DNA from: Myxococcales bacterium
Lineage (GTDB): Bacteria; Myxococcota_A; Polyangia; Palsa-1104; JAEUJZ01
Length of the DNA: 64,000 nt
Reading direction: 5' to 3'
Assembly (NCBI GenBank): GCA_016794505.1
Contig: JAEUJZ010000173.1
Coordinates: forward strand, 1 to 64,000
Of this stretch, positions 8,523 through 18,136 are shown piece after piece. The notes beneath the pieces are model-generated. The model was not told where the DNA came from, did not search any database, and was given only the letters and a program-made list of their open reading frames with translations. Position numbers and translations under genes: made by a program. The stretch's first letter is position 1; the number at the start of each line of letters is the position of its first letter.

Positions 8523-9662
8523 CTAGTCCGCAAGCAGGGCGGCCAGCTTGTTCAGCGTCTGTTCCGCAGCAGCCAGCGAACGCGCGATGCGGCCCCCCGG
8601 CTGCACATCCGACGCGAAGATCGCGGCGCGATGTGGCGCTGCATGGGCCGGTGCATCGTCGGCCGCTTTTGAAAACGCAAGCAGGACCTCGCAGGTGGCC
8701 AGGGTCATGACGGCAGTCATGCGCGGGGCTGCTTCCACCCAGCGCAGATCCGGCTCAAGCAGGCTAAGTCCGACGCGACGCAGCGCTTCGCTGGCGGCTT
8801 CTCGCTGCTGCTTGCGGGGCTCGCTTTGGCCAGGCTGTGGCAAAAAGCGCAGGCACAGCAGCGTGCCTTCAAAAGCCAGATCCAGCTGAGCGCGGCCACG
8901 GCGCACCGAGCGCTGCGCCACGCGGCAACCCAGCACCGAGCCGTCGGCACTGGCCATGCGTCCAATCCGCAGCGCATCGTCGCCGCGCGCTTGTCGGCAG
9001 GCTGCATAAAAACCATACAGCTCGGCTTCGCCCCACTCGTCGACCGGGCGAGCGCTGAAGCTGCGCAGGCGTTCCTGCAAGCTCCACAGCGCGTCCCGAT
9101 AGGCCATGGCCAGATCGCGGGCATCGCGCTGCGCGCTGTCTGGATCGATCGAAGCAGGCAATGCGGGCGATGCAGGCGAGAGCAGCGTCGGATCAGACAG
9201 CAAGGGAATCAGATCGCTGGCATCGCGCAGCGACACGCGATCCAGCAGATCTGGGCGCTGGCTGTGGTGACCGATGCGGGCAATTCGTTCGCGCAAGGCG
9301 ACGCGGTCGGTGGTGAGCGCGCTGTACCCGAGCAGCAACAGCAACAGATGATCGCCGTCCTGCATCCGGCCAAGCTGCTGCGCCAGATGATCCTCTGAAA
9401 CGGGCGCGTCGAGCTTGACCTCGACCAGCACGCGAGCGCCGTGGCCGATGACGCCCAGATCGAAGGCTTTGCCCAGCGGATCAAAGACCAGGCTCTTACG
9501 CTGCGGGCCGGCTGTGTCGTCGAGCCCGCGTGCTCCTGCAGCGCCGCGGCCGGGCACCAGCCGATCCACAAGCGCTGTCCGCGACAGCAAGGCACCCAGC
9601 ACAAGCTGGTGCAAGCGCTCTGAGTCGCGCTTGACATCGAACAACAGGTCGATCGCCCCCAT
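8523..9662 (-). CDS. PD-(D/E)XK nuclease-superfamily protein
   Basis: The frame is open far upstream, but the coding part begins at MGAIDLLFDVKRD (9662), giving 379 residues. Residues about 60-85 carry a nuclease core: VFDPLGKAFDLGVIG supplies the aspartate and VLVEVKLDAPVSEDHLAQQL supplies the E-x-K pair and a following helix. This is the pattern of PD-(D/E)XK restriction-type or CRISPR-Cas4-like nuclease folds. The C-terminal 200 residues are helical and unlike known families. No methyltransferase is adjacent. It could be a repair or defence nuclease; the catalytic residues look complete but the target is unknown. It is divergent from the rhodanese gene. Confidence 0.72.
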   Translation of the reverse strand: MGAIDLLFDVKRDSERLHQLVLGALLSRTALVDRLVPGRGAAGARGLDDTAGPQRKSLVFDPLGKAFDLGVIGHGARVLVEVKLDAPVSEDHLAQQLGRMQDGDHLLLLLLGYSALTTDRVALRERIARIGHHSQRPDLLDRVSLRDASDLIPLLSDPTLLSPASPALPASIDPDSAQRDARDLAMAYRDALWSLQERLRSFSARPVDEWGEAELYGFYAACRQARGDDALRIGRMASADGSVLGCRVAQRSVRRGRAQLDLAFEGTLLCLRFLPQPGQSEPRKQQREAASEALRRVGLSLLEPDLRWVEAAPRMTAVMTLATCEVLLAFSKAADDAPAHAAPHRAAIFASDVQPGGRIARSLAAAEQTLNKLAALLAD

Positions 9663-9823
9663 TGCGTTCCCCCGTCGGACTTTGGCTCGCGTTGCGTTCC
9701 GGTTGGCAGCGTGGCCAACGTCGTGTCTCGGTCGGCTGGCTGACGTCGCTTGCCGAGTACTCATCATTGTACTTTGCTCGGCTGATAAGAGGGGGGCGCC
9801 CGTCCGCGTGATACAAACAGACC

Positions 9824-10780
9824 ATGCCGCTTGTGCTGATGCTATGGATCCTGCTTGTGCCCACAGCCGCGGCAGCGGAAGGTCCCACGGCCGCCAGCGC
9901 AGCGGTGCAGGCGCAGGAACGATCGAAAGTGGACCGCGATCCGCAGCGTATTTTTGTCTCGGCAGAGCAGGCCGCCGCGCTTTCTGCCGCGGGCGCCACG
10001 GTGCTGGATGCGCGGGGCAGGGGCTTCTGGCTGGGTCACCTGCCTTTTGCGCAGCCCATCGACTGGCGCGACTATGTCGACGGCTGGGGACGCACGGGGC
10101 GACTGCCGTCCGATGCGGCGGCCATGGCCTCTGGCTTGATCGCGCGCGGGGTTGACGTCGCGCGCCCGGTGCTGGTCTATGGCGATGCTCACCGCGGCTA
10201 TGGGGAAGAGGGCCGCATCGCTTGGCTGCTTTCGTATCTGGGGCATCCACAGGTGCATATCCTCGACGGTGGCTATGCGGCGTGGCGGCAGGCAGGACAG
10301 CCTATTTCGCGTGGCCCTTCGGGACGGCCATCCGCACTCGGGGCTTTGCGGCCACAGCCGCAGCCCGCCGTTCGCGCCGACAAAGCCCAGGTGCAGGCCG
10401 CTGTGTCTGGGGTGTCGCGATCGCTGGTTCTGGATGTGCGCAGCGAAACCGAGTGGCGTGGAGCCACGCCGTATTTCGAGGCCCGTGGCGGCCATATCCC
10501 CGGCGCCCTGTCGCTTGACTGGCGGCAGCTTCTCGACGAAAACGGCCGCCTGCGGGACGCCGCGGCGCTGCGCCAGGCCCTCGCTGCGCTCGGCGTGCGC
10601 AGTCCCGATCGAGAAGGGCGCGAGATCATCGTGTATTGCACGGGCGGGGTGCGCTCGGCCTTTGCCTGGGCGGTGCTGCGCCATCTCGGCTATGCGCAGG
10701 TGCGCAACTACGATGGCTCGTTTTGGGAATGGGCGGCCGATCGCAGCCTGCCTGTCGAGACCGTCCCCGCGCGCCCGTGA
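9824..10780 (+). CDS. Exported tandem-rhodanese sulfurtransferase
   Basis: The 318-residue protein starts with a signal peptide (MPLVLMLWILLVPTAAAAEG), so it acts outside the cytoplasm. Two rhodanese domains follow. The first (about 40-160) contains VLDARGRGFWLGHLPFA and LVYGDAHRGYGEEG, and its active-site position lacks a cysteine. The second (about 185-310) has LVLDVRSETEW and the active loop YCTGGVRSAFA with the catalytic cysteine. This inactive-then-active order is usual for thiosulfate or mercaptopyruvate sulfurtransferases, which move sulfane sulfur to a thiophilic acceptor such as cyanide or a thiol. The next gene downstream on this strand is the sigma54 activator behind a repeat array. 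Confidence 0.87.
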   Translation: MPLVLMLWILLVPTAAAAEGPTAASAAVQAQERSKVDRDPQRIFVSAEQAAALSAAGATVLDARGRGFWLGHLPFAQPIDWRDYVDGWGRTGRLPSDAAAMASGLIARGVDVARPVLVYGDAHRGYGEEGRIAWLLSYLGHPQVHILDGGYAAWRQAGQPISRGPSGRPSALGALRPQPQPAVRADKAQVQAAVSGVSRSLVLDVRSETEWRGATPYFEARGGHIPGALSLDWRQLLDENGRLRDAAALRQALAALGVRSPDREGREIIVYCTGGVRSAFAWAVLRHLGYAQVRNYDGSFWEWAADRSLPVETVPARP

Positions 10781-10812
10781 CCCGTGCAGCGCCCGGCCCT
10801 GGCGAAGACCGC

Positions 10813-10851
10813 TGTTTCAGGCCGTGAAACATCCTGAAACAGGTTGAAACA
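10813..10851 (+). promoter_or_regulatory. TGAAACA repeat array (likely operator or enhancer site)
   Basis: A perfect inverted repeat (TGTTTCA, 5-base spacer, TGAAACA) is followed by two more direct TGAAACA copies. The three direct copies start at 10825, 10835 and 10845, exactly 10 bp apart, so they lie on one face of the helix. The array ends 41 bp before the ATG of the sigma54 activator. Such phasing suggests cooperative binding of a dimeric or oligomeric regulator, perhaps the activator itself. No protein is known to me for this exact motif. Confidence 0.6.
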
Positions 10852-10892
10852 TAGGGGCGCGGCGTGGGATCGTCGTCGGCCGAGGCGCGACC

Positions 10893-11951
<1,059 letters not shown>

Positions 11952-12019
11952 GCAAACCTGTCGCTGACGCTGTGTGCCGCCTTGTTGCTGCACATGGCCC
12001 GAAGGCCGCTCTTGCGCCC

Positions 12020-12961
12020 CTAGCCCTCGTCTTCGTCTTCGTCTTTGTCGCGGCGCAGCAGGCTACCGAGCAGAGAGCGGCGCGGATCGCGGGCCCGCAC
12101 CTGCATCAGCCGAGCGATCTGATTTTCGACGCTGTGGCGGACTTCTTCGCGCAGGGCACGCAGGGCCTCGGGGTCGTCTTGCCGCCCGGCATAGCGGCGC
12201 GTATCGATCGGCTCGCCGATGGAAAAGTAAAAGCGCTCGGGCCGCGGCAGCAGGGTGAAGCCCAGTCCGCGCGAAAGCGGCATGATGACTTCCCCGTCGC
12301 GCAGAAAGCGCTTGGTGATGCCCGCGCGGTCGAGAAAGGTGCCCAGCGGCGAGCGCATCACATCGTTGGCGTCGACGACGATGTCATAGCAGTCCTCGGG
12401 CCCCACTGACGCAAACGGCGTGATGGGATAGCTATGCGCGATGGCCATGCGAACAAAGCCGGTGCGCTCTTTCCAGATCAGCTTGTACGCCTCGCCCTTG
12501 CGCTTGGCGACCTCGCGACCCCCGCCGGGGAACACCAGGATGTGCTGGCCGCTTTGCATCAGCTTGGCGCAGTTTTCGCGTGTGCCGACGACGGTGCCAA
12601 AGCTCTTGAGCAGATCGCCCCAGCCCGGAATTTGGAAGTGCAGGTGATCGCCGAGGCTGCGCAAGAACACGCCGTGCCGACGATAGATGGCCAGCGCCAG
12701 GTGCGGCACGTCGAGGATGCCGTAGATCGTGTGGTTGCCCACCAGCAGGCTTGGGCGATCGGCCGCGATGTGATCCAGGCCAAAGATGCGCGGTCGGTGA
12801 TACGCGCGCAGCGGCGCGGACAAGCGCCACAAAAGCTCGGTCGGGGGCGGTCGAAAGGCCAGCGGGTCTGGTTGCGCGGGCGGTGACGGCCGGGGCGTCG
12901 CCGGGGGCGCTGCGTGGGCTTCGTTTTTGGGGTGTCGGGTTGGTTTGCGTGTCTCGCTCAT
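12020..12961 (-). CDS. PlsC-like acyltransferase
   Basis: The start at 12961 (MSETRKPTRHP) follows a run of sequence shared with the upstream gene's end, giving 313 residues. After a disordered Pro/Ala-rich N-terminus the acyltransferase domain shows SLLVGNHTIYGILDVP (catalytic histidine region), FGTVVGTRENCAKLM and HILVFPGGGREVAKRKGEAYKL (substrate-binding motif), as in the diacylglycerol acyltransferase/LPLAT-like family. These enzymes transfer a fatty acyl group from acyl-CoA or acyl-ACP to a glycerolipid at the membrane. The histidine motif has six rather than four residues between H and D, as in DGAT2-type members. The C-terminus is acidic (DKDEDEDEG). The preceding gene on this strand ends only 14 bp upstream. 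Confidence 0.8.
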   Translation of the reverse strand: MSETRKPTRHPKNEAHAAPPATPRPSPPAQPDPLAFRPPPTELLWRLSAPLRAYHRPRIFGLDHIAADRPSLLVGNHTIYGILDVPHLALAIYRRHGVFLRSLGDHLHFQIPGWGDLLKSFGTVVGTRENCAKLMQSGQHILVFPGGGREVAKRKGEAYKLIWKERTGFVRMAIAHSYPITPFASVGPEDCYDIVVDANDVMRSPLGTFLDRAGITKRFLRDGEVIMPLSRGLGFTLLPRPERFYFSIGEPIDTRRYAGRQDDPEALRALREEVRHSVENQIARLMQVRARDPRRSLLGSLLRRDKDEDEDEG

Positions 12962-12975
12962 CGCCGGTTCCACTA

Positions 12976-14274
12976 TCATCTCGCACGTTCGCTTCGCAGC
13001 GATCGCTGGGGACGTACCTGACCCAGCGATACGCCCAGCGACAGCGATAGACCAAGCCAGGGTCCGGCGATGGCCAGGGCTGGCTTGCCGTCGACGCGAG
13101 CCGTGGCTGACCACAGCAAGTATCCGCCCTCGGCCGACAGATCGATGCGCAGGCGGCGCAGGCTGGCCGGTGCCAGGGTGATCGAGCCCGCGATCAGCGG
13201 ACCGCCGAACGGGGCCCAGCGCTCGTTGCCTTGGGTCTGCGCAGCATCGCTGGGGGTGCCGCCCAGACGGACGGCTCCGGCTCGCAGACCCAGCCCCGCG
13301 CGCAGGCGCAGAGCCCACAGCGCGACGTGTGCCTGCACGCTGACGCGACTCGACAGAAGATCGCTGCTTAGCTCGCCCAGCGCTGTGCGCCGCCGGACTG
13401 CTTGAACTTGCGCGTCGAAGTCCCAGCCCAGGTGATAGCGATGATCGCCGCCGATGCGCAGGGCTCCACCGACGTGAAGCGGGGCTGGCTGCAGGGCAAA
13501 CGGCAGCAGCAAAGCCAGGCCCGCCTGCACATACAGACCGTCGGGCTGCGGCTGCGAAGTGGGCAGCGCGGGCGTGGCGGCATCACCGCTTGTCGCGGTC
13601 AGCGTGGCGTCTTTTGCCGGGCCGCGCGGCGGTGCAGCACCCTCGGCGACGTCTGCGCCGACGGCCCGCGCCGGGCCCTCTGCCGTCGGATGGGGCGCCG
13701 TCGGTGCGACCTTGGGCTGCGTCCGCGCGGTCGCCTGTGGGGGGCGCGAGGGCTCAGCGGCAAGAGGGGCGCGGCGCGAGGGCTCGATCGGAGCGCGCGG
13801 GCTGGGCAGCGGGGCATCGACGCTGTCGGGAACATGGGCCTGGACAAGCTCGGCCAGGGCCAGGGCCAAAAGCCGCGCTCGCACGGGCTGCGCTTGGCGT
13901 GACAGATCGACGGTGCGCAGGCTGGCACTGCCGGTATCGGCGTCTTCCAAGCTCAGGTCGGCGAGCTGAGCATTGCCGTCGCTGCAGTCGAGCAAAAGGT
14001 GCAGACCCACGGCCGTGCCCAAAGGGTCGCGCGGCAGGGAACGCAGCGGCGTGCCAAGCTCGATCGCCAGCAGGCGTCGTACCTCGGACTCGTCGAGGAC
14101 GGCGGCCATGCAGGGCGATAGTCGCAGCGTGACCGTGCGCTGCGGGGATGGACGCAGCGGGCGGTGCGGCGCCGCGTGTCCCGACGATGCGGACGCGGCG
14201 AGCGTGGTGAGCGCAAAGACCAGTCTGGCCAAGCCAAAGCCCCTGCCCCGCAGCCCACAGCGCGCCCGCATCAT
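12976..14274 (-). CDS. Exported hypothetical protein with Pro/Ala linker
   Basis: The reading frame is longer, but the coding signal starts around MMRARCGLRGRGFGLARLV with a signal peptide ending near SGHAAP, so a start at about 14274 was chosen; neighbouring ATGs at 14286, 14283 and 14271 are also possible. Residues about 45-165 form a globular region (VRRLLAIELGT, LHLLLDCSDGNAQLADL). A Pro/Ala-rich spacer covers about 165-255. The C-terminal part (DGLYVQAGLALLLPFALQ, YHLGWDFDAQVQAVRR, GYLLWSATARVDGKPAL) is beta-rich with alternating hydrophobic residues, like an outer-membrane barrel. This two-part plan is common in myxobacterial envelope proteins of unknown function. Confidence 0.65.
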   Translation of the reverse strand: MMRARCGLRGRGFGLARLVFALTTLAASASSGHAAPHRPLRPSPQRTVTLRLSPCMAAVLDESEVRRLLAIELGTPLRSLPRDPLGTAVGLHLLLDCSDGNAQLADLSLEDADTGSASLRTVDLSRQAQPVRARLLALALAELVQAHVPDSVDAPLPSPRAPIEPSRRAPLAAEPSRPPQATARTQPKVAPTAPHPTAEGPARAVGADVAEGAAPPRGPAKDATLTATSGDAATPALPTSQPQPDGLYVQAGLALLLPFALQPAPLHVGGALRIGGDHRYHLGWDFDAQVQAVRRRTALGELSSDLLSSRVSVQAHVALWALRLRAGLGLRAGAVRLGGTPSDAAQTQGNERWAPFGGPLIAGSITLAPASLRRLRIDLSAEGGYLLWSATARVDGKPALAIAGPWLGLSLSLGVSLGQVRPQRSLRSERAR

Positions 14275-14439
14275 CGCCTGCATCATCCGTCGGGCGACAG
14301 TCGAACAAGCCCGGCTCGCCGTCAACCCCTGAATCGGGGCCGATCGCAGGCTCGCGGCACCGCGCGATGCATACGGCACAGCCGAGCCCGGACATCTGGA
14401 TGAGTTCGCTATGCGGGAATCCGTGTAGGTTAATTTGCA

Positions 14440-14459
14440 TTATTTTGTTGACAAATAAA
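14440..14459 (+). promoter_or_regulatory. AT-rich palindrome overlapping a -35-like TTGACA
   Basis: An imperfect 20-bp palindrome (TTATTTTGT, TG, ACAAATAAA) stands in an AT-rich patch 36 bp before the start codon at 14496. A TTGACA hexamer (14448-14453) lies inside it. This arrangement fits a MarR/TetR-type repressor site covering a promoter. The -10 element is not obvious, so the promoter itself is tentative. Confidence 0.4.
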
Positions 14460-14495
14460 ATCCACTGCGCGATGTCCCACGACAGAGGAAAACCC

Positions 14496-14963
14496 ATGCA
14501 AATGCCAACCGTTTCAGCGGAAATGAAGCAACTTACAGCCCTGTTTGCGGGCACCTGGCAGGGGGAAGAAACCCTGTATCCATCCGACTGGGATCCGGCG
14601 GGCGGCACCGCCACTGGAACCTGGGTAGTGCGCCCGGACGTCGACGGATTTTGCTTGCTGGTCGACTATCGCGAGGCGCGCGGAGGCCAGGTTGTCTACC
14701 GCGGCCACGGCGTCCACGGCTGGGACGCCCAGCAAGGCTGCTTCTTTGCGTACTGGTTTGACAATATTGGCCTGATGCCGCAGGCCGGAAATCGCGCCAA
14801 GCTCGAAGACAGACGCTATACCTATCAAGAAACCAACCCGATGGGGTATTCGCGATTTACGTATGAATGGAAGGAGGATGTCTTTACCTTCCGCATCGAC
14901 CGCTCGAAGGACGGGCAGACCTGGTCGCCCATGCACGAAGGGCGGTACCTGCGACAGGCGTAG
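14496..14963 (+). CDS. DUF1579-family protein
   Basis: The start at 14496 (MQMPTVSAEMKQL) is set by an AGAGGA site eight bases upstream; a longer frame exists but crosses the palindromic control region. The 155-residue product shows LFAGTWQGEETLYPSDWD, VVRPDVDGFCLLVDY and YRGHGVHGWD, typical of the DUF1579 lipocalin-like family. It has no signal peptide, so it is cytoplasmic. The family's role is unknown, though members often sit beside small DNA-binding regulators; none is adjacent here. It is probably monocistronic. Confidence 0.75.
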   Translation: MQMPTVSAEMKQLTALFAGTWQGEETLYPSDWDPAGGTATGTWVVRPDVDGFCLLVDYREARGGQVVYRGHGVHGWDAQQGCFFAYWFDNIGLMPQAGNRAKLEDRRYTYQETNPMGYSRFTYEWKEDVFTFRIDRSKDGQTWSPMHEGRYLRQA

Positions 14964-14977
14964 CGAAACTCGCGCTG

Positions 14978-15736
14978 CTAAGGCCGGAAGTCGACTTCAG
15001 AGATGGCGCCTGTGATCTTCGAGGGTGCGGTCGATGTGCCGCCGAAGTACAAGCCCGAGGCCCACTTCAAGGCGGTGGGGGCGCTGCTGGGACAGGCGCG
15101 GGGCAGCGTGGTGGCGGCGTGGATGGTGCGGCCGCGCACGGTGCCTTGGACGGTGAAGCGGTACTGAGCACCCTCGATAAAGACGCGGTAGCGCAGCGGT
15201 GCATCGCTGGCCAAGTCGGCCTCGTCGAGCGTAAACAGCGGCGCCGTGGGGGTCAGGTGCTTGCCGCGGTTGTTGGCATAGGCGGTGATTTCCAAGACCG
15301 TGGGCGTGGTATCCACGCGCCAGCGCCAGCCGAACATGGCGCCGTCTTGCGATAGATCGAGCGTGCCGCAGTCCGAAAAGCCGGGCAGCTTGTTCCAGTC
15401 AAGCTGGTCTTCAGGCTGCGTCGGGCGCGTCAGCACATAGCGAGCCGACGGGTTCATGCGGAACTGGAAGTCGCGACCGAGGACGCGCGTGAACCACTGA
15501 ATGGGATTTCCTGGCTGGCCTCCGCTGATGCGGGCGCTGTGGGCGCCGACATCGATCGTGTAAAGCGCCCAGCCCGCCGATAGCTCGGCTCGACGGGTGG
15601 ATGCAGGCATCAGCGAAGCGTCGGGCTGCGCATCCGGCTCGACGGGAGAGCAGGCCAAAAGGCCGCAGCCCTGGCCCAGCGCAAGAAGCGATCGAAGAAA
15701 GAAACAAGGCGTTGTGGGCGCTCGGTTCGTTTGCAT
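14978..15736 (-). CDS. Putative lipoprotein, unknown family
   Basis: The start at 15736 (MQTNRAPTTPCFFLRSLLAL) was chosen because the signal peptide follows at once; the lipobox is LLAC (about residues 25-28). The mature protein is about 225 residues and beta-rich, with AGWALYTIDVGAHSARISGG, FQFRMNPSARYVLTRP and CGTLDLSQDGAMFGWRWRVD. It ends in LYFGGTSTAPSKITGAISEVDFRP, a pattern seen in concanavalin-like or jelly-roll surface proteins. I cannot name a family. It runs towards the DUF1579 gene, leaving 14 bp between their stops. Confidence 0.65.
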   Translation of the reverse strand: MQTNRAPTTPCFFLRSLLALGQGCGLLACSPVEPDAQPDASLMPASTRRAELSAGWALYTIDVGAHSARISGGQPGNPIQWFTRVLGRDFQFRMNPSARYVLTRPTQPEDQLDWNKLPGFSDCGTLDLSQDGAMFGWRWRVDTTPTVLEITAYANNRGKHLTPTAPLFTLDEADLASDAPLRYRVFIEGAQYRFTVQGTVRGRTIHAATTLPRACPSSAPTALKWASGLYFGGTSTAPSKITGAISEVDFRP

Positions 15737-15956
15737 GCGCCGCACTGTACGACGGGCTGCGGGGCAGGGGGACGAGCGATCGTTCACGCCGGACCGCGCC
15801 TGCGATCCGCCCGCGCCTGTGGTGTGGCGGCGTGCGGGACTTGGCTGCGCGCGGCGCTTTACACATCTTTACGTTGCGCACATGGGGCGGACACAGACGG
15901 CTTTTACGTTCAAACCATCGCAGCGTGACTGCGACGAAGTGAGTGAGGAGGCTGTC

Positions 15957-16574
15957 ATGTTCTGTTCCATGGTCCTTGGGTTTTTCGTCGGTGCTCTTGC
16001 CTTCAAGATGCTGCGCCACGCGCTGTTCTTCCACGGGGGTGGCTGCCATGCGCGGCGCTTTGGTCCGTATGGCGTCGCGTTCTACGGACGCGGCTATGGT
16101 TCGGGCTGCGGACCGGGCTTCGGTGGTCCGGGCTTTGGTCCGGGTGCTGGCTCGGGCTGCGGTCCGGGGCGCGGCTGGGCGGGCTATGGCGGACCGGGCG
16201 CGTATGACGGCTGGGATCCCCGCGGCGATGTTGGCGTGCGCGGTGTGTCGCGCGGCAAGGCCACGGGCATCACGCTCGACGAAGTGACGCGCAGCCTAGA
16301 GCTTCATGAGCGCCAGCGCGCCGAGGCCGATCCGGTGCTGAATCGCGTCAAAGAGTGGCTGGGCAGCCGTGGTCCGCGGATCGAGGCCGTGCTCTCGGTC
16401 TTGGCCGCCGAGCGCTTCGATGTCGACGCCCTCTTGCCCATCGTCGCTGAGCTTCCGCCGACGGAGCGACGCGAGCTTCTGGAAGGCCTGGAACACCTGC
16501 ACACGATCCTCATCAGCGAGCAGCGCGAGGTCCTGCGCAAGGCCTTGGGCCTGAGCCCCTCGACCCCGAGCTAG
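15957..16574 (+). CDS. Gly-rich membrane-anchored protein (Spy/CpxP-like helical tail)
   Basis: The ATG at 15957 has GAGGAG upstream; the frame's earlier part overlaps the divergent lipoprotein and is not coding. The 205-residue protein starts with a hydrophobic helix (MVLGFFVGALAFKML), followed by a Gly/Tyr/Pro-rich stretch of about 55 residues (GYGSGCGPGFGGPGF). A helical C-terminal half follows (LNRVKEWLGSRGPRIEAVL and LPPTERRELLEGLEHLHTIL). That half resembles the periplasmic metal- or stress-sensing LTXXQ (Spy/CpxP) proteins, but the match is only in length and helix pattern. Function is unknown. Confidence 0.6.
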   Translation: MFCSMVLGFFVGALAFKMLRHALFFHGGGCHARRFGPYGVAFYGRGYGSGCGPGFGGPGFGPGAGSGCGPGRGWAGYGGPGAYDGWDPRGDVGVRGVSRGKATGITLDEVTRSLELHERQRAEADPVLNRVKEWLGSRGPRIEAVLSVLAAERFDVDALLPIVAELPPTERRELLEGLEHLHTILISEQREVLRKALGLSPSTPS

Positions 16575-16593
16575 CCGCGCGCTGCCAACCTGA

Positions 16594-16918
16594 GCGAGGG
16601 CCTCAAGATGCAAGGCGGAGGCGCGGAGCGTCCGACGGTACAAACAGGCTGCTGAATTCCGTCTGATCGTCGACTTCTGCGGCGTCAGAGAAAACCTGCA
16701 AGAGGCGCTATCGATCTTTGCGCCGGGCGATGTAGTGGGGGCGCTCTTGCCCAAGCGCGATGAGCTTCCCCGCTTGCAGGCGCGGCACGCGGCGGCGATG
16801 CGGTGCTTTGCGCGGATCCCACTTCGCGATCGCGACGAGGTCGAGGCCTGCGTCGCCGCGCTTTCTGCCGACGATGTGCGCGCCGAGTTCCGCACGGCGT
16901 TCCGGCGCTCAGATCCTA
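16594..16918 (+). pseudogene. Remnant of the C-terminal end of a type I restriction HsdR subunit
   Basis: An open frame without a start shows RLIVDFCGVRENLQEALSIF, then a helical stretch ending in SADDVRAEFRTAFRR. This is the layout of the region after the helicase domains of HsdR, where VDFxGxxENLxKAL opens the C-terminal helical part. Everything upstream (nuclease and helicase) is missing, and the frame breaks before the next motif. The adjacent YgjP-type remnant supports the reading, since ygjP genes often neighbour type I restriction genes. Confidence 0.55.
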
Positions 16919-17191
16919 ATCAAGCCGTGGGCCGCAAGGCTGGGCGTGACGCCGTGACAGATCTGGATCCGCGATCCCAAAAGCCGCTGGGGATCAGCCG
17001 ACCGCGACGGCAACCTGCGCTTCAGCTGGCGCATCGTGCAGGCCCCGACGGCGCTTTTCGACTACGTCATCGCGCATGAGCTGGCCCATCTTCTGCACCC
17101 CGATCACACGCCCGCGTTCTGGTCCACCCTCGGCCATGCCAGGCCCGACTACGAAGCTCGCCGCGAAAAACTCCACCGCCTCGGGTTGGTG
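16919..17191 (+). pseudogene. Remnant of a YgjP-type metallopeptidase (DUF45/M48)
   Basis: The frame reads LIKPWAARLGVTP, an in-frame TGA stop (16955-16957), then QIWIRDPKSRWGS and the zinc motif YVIAHELAHLLHPDHTPAFW. These are the signature blocks of the YgjP/SprT-like family (KxRWGSC and HExxH with a downstream H). The N-terminal half is absent and the internal stop removes any full-length product. It directly follows the HsdR remnant, so both probably come from one lost restriction locus. Confidence 0.75.
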
Positions 17192-17359
17192 TTTACCTCT
17201 CCAGTCGCGTATGAGACGCTTCTACGATGTCCAGATGGATTGCTTGCCGTCGGCCCTCATAGGTTATCTGCCCGGCAGCTGCCCCAAACAGGCGACTCGG
17301 CTCACGTTCACTCGACTGACCGGACGAACGCGGCAACGATAGAAAGGAAAATCTCTCTT

Positions 17360-18136
17360 ATGCAACCGCCCATCGCTGTCCCATCTGCCCCCGTGCGCTC
17401 GCTGGCAAAGATGCACCTGCCCGATCTGGTGCGGGCGGTGATGCTCGTCGTAGGGGTTCTCGTCTTGGTCTGGCTGACCGTGCTGAACAAACACCTGGAG
17501 CTCAGTCCGGTTGCATGGGTCGTGTTCGTCGCCTACGTCGGTCTCGCGCTCACGGCCGCGTGGCGAATTGTTTTCATGGACGCACTTCCCCCGCGTGATC
17601 AGGCGTTGCGGGTGATGCGCACGGGGCAGCGCGGCATGTTCACAGAGTTCGCGATCGCAGGTCTGGGTGGAATCTTCTTAATAGTGCCGGTCGCGTATCT
17701 GATGATGACAACTTCCAAGGAGGTATGGGCCGGTGTTCCACGAGAGTCGCACTACTCTACCGGCCAGTTCATCATCACCTTGTCCTTTTTTGCCGTGGGA
17801 TTCTTCATGGTCTTCTGGCGCCCCCAGTTTGTGCTCAATGTGTCGCTGCGGAAGATCACCCGACACGCATTTGCCCAGAGCCTATCGATGCGTGCGCAGG
17901 AACTGCCTTATGCCGACCTAACCGTGTCTTCAGAGGGCTATTTCATCACCAACAGAGGCGTGCGCCTGGGCGACATTATTCGCGGGCGAGTAGGCAAGTA
18001 CACATTTGATCTACAAATGCTACATGGCAACCTCCGCGCAGAGGACGTGCAAGCACATGCGATGCGATGGGCGGCGGCACTCATGGCGACTTACAAGACT
18101 CCCGAGCAGGCCGGCAGCGATGAACTCAAGCAGTGA
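17360..18136 (+). CDS. Four-helix membrane protein, unknown
   Basis: The ATG at 17360 (MQPPIAVPSAPVRSLA) is preceded by GAAAGGAAA, so it is taken as the start although the frame is open further upstream through the YgjP remnant. The 258-residue protein has four predicted membrane helices (AVMLVVGVLVLVWLTVL; VAWVVFVAYVGLALTAAW; LGGIFLIVPVAYLMM; FIITLSFFAVGFFMVFW). A cytoplasmic domain of about 95 residues follows, with FVLNVSLRKITRHAF and LTVSSEGYFITNRGVRLG, which looks like a PH-like or bPH fold. No family was recognised. Confidence 0.7.
   Translation: MQPPIAVPSAPVRSLAKMHLPDLVRAVMLVVGVLVLVWLTVLNKHLELSPVAWVVFVAYVGLALTAAWRIVFMDALPPRDQALRVMRTGQRGMFTEFAIAGLGGIFLIVPVAYLMMTTSKEVWAGVPRESHYSTGQFIITLSFFAVGFFMVFWRPQFVLNVSLRKITRHAFAQSLSMRAQELPYADLTVSSEGYFITNRGVRLGDIIRGRVGKYTFDLQMLHGNLRAEDVQAHAMRWAAALMATYKTPEQAGSDELKQ

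Noticed and set aside
9663..10250. Upstream extension of the PD-(D/E)XK frame to a start at 10250
   Set aside because: The extension lies antisense to the rhodanese gene and has arginine/proline-rich shadow composition; MGAIDLLFDV is the natural start.
10852..10892. A GG-N10-GC pair resembling a sigma54 -24/-12 promoter before the activator gene
   Set aside because: Only the minimal GG/GC spacing fits; the flanking TGGCAC and TTGC bases are absent and such spacing is common in GC-rich DNA.
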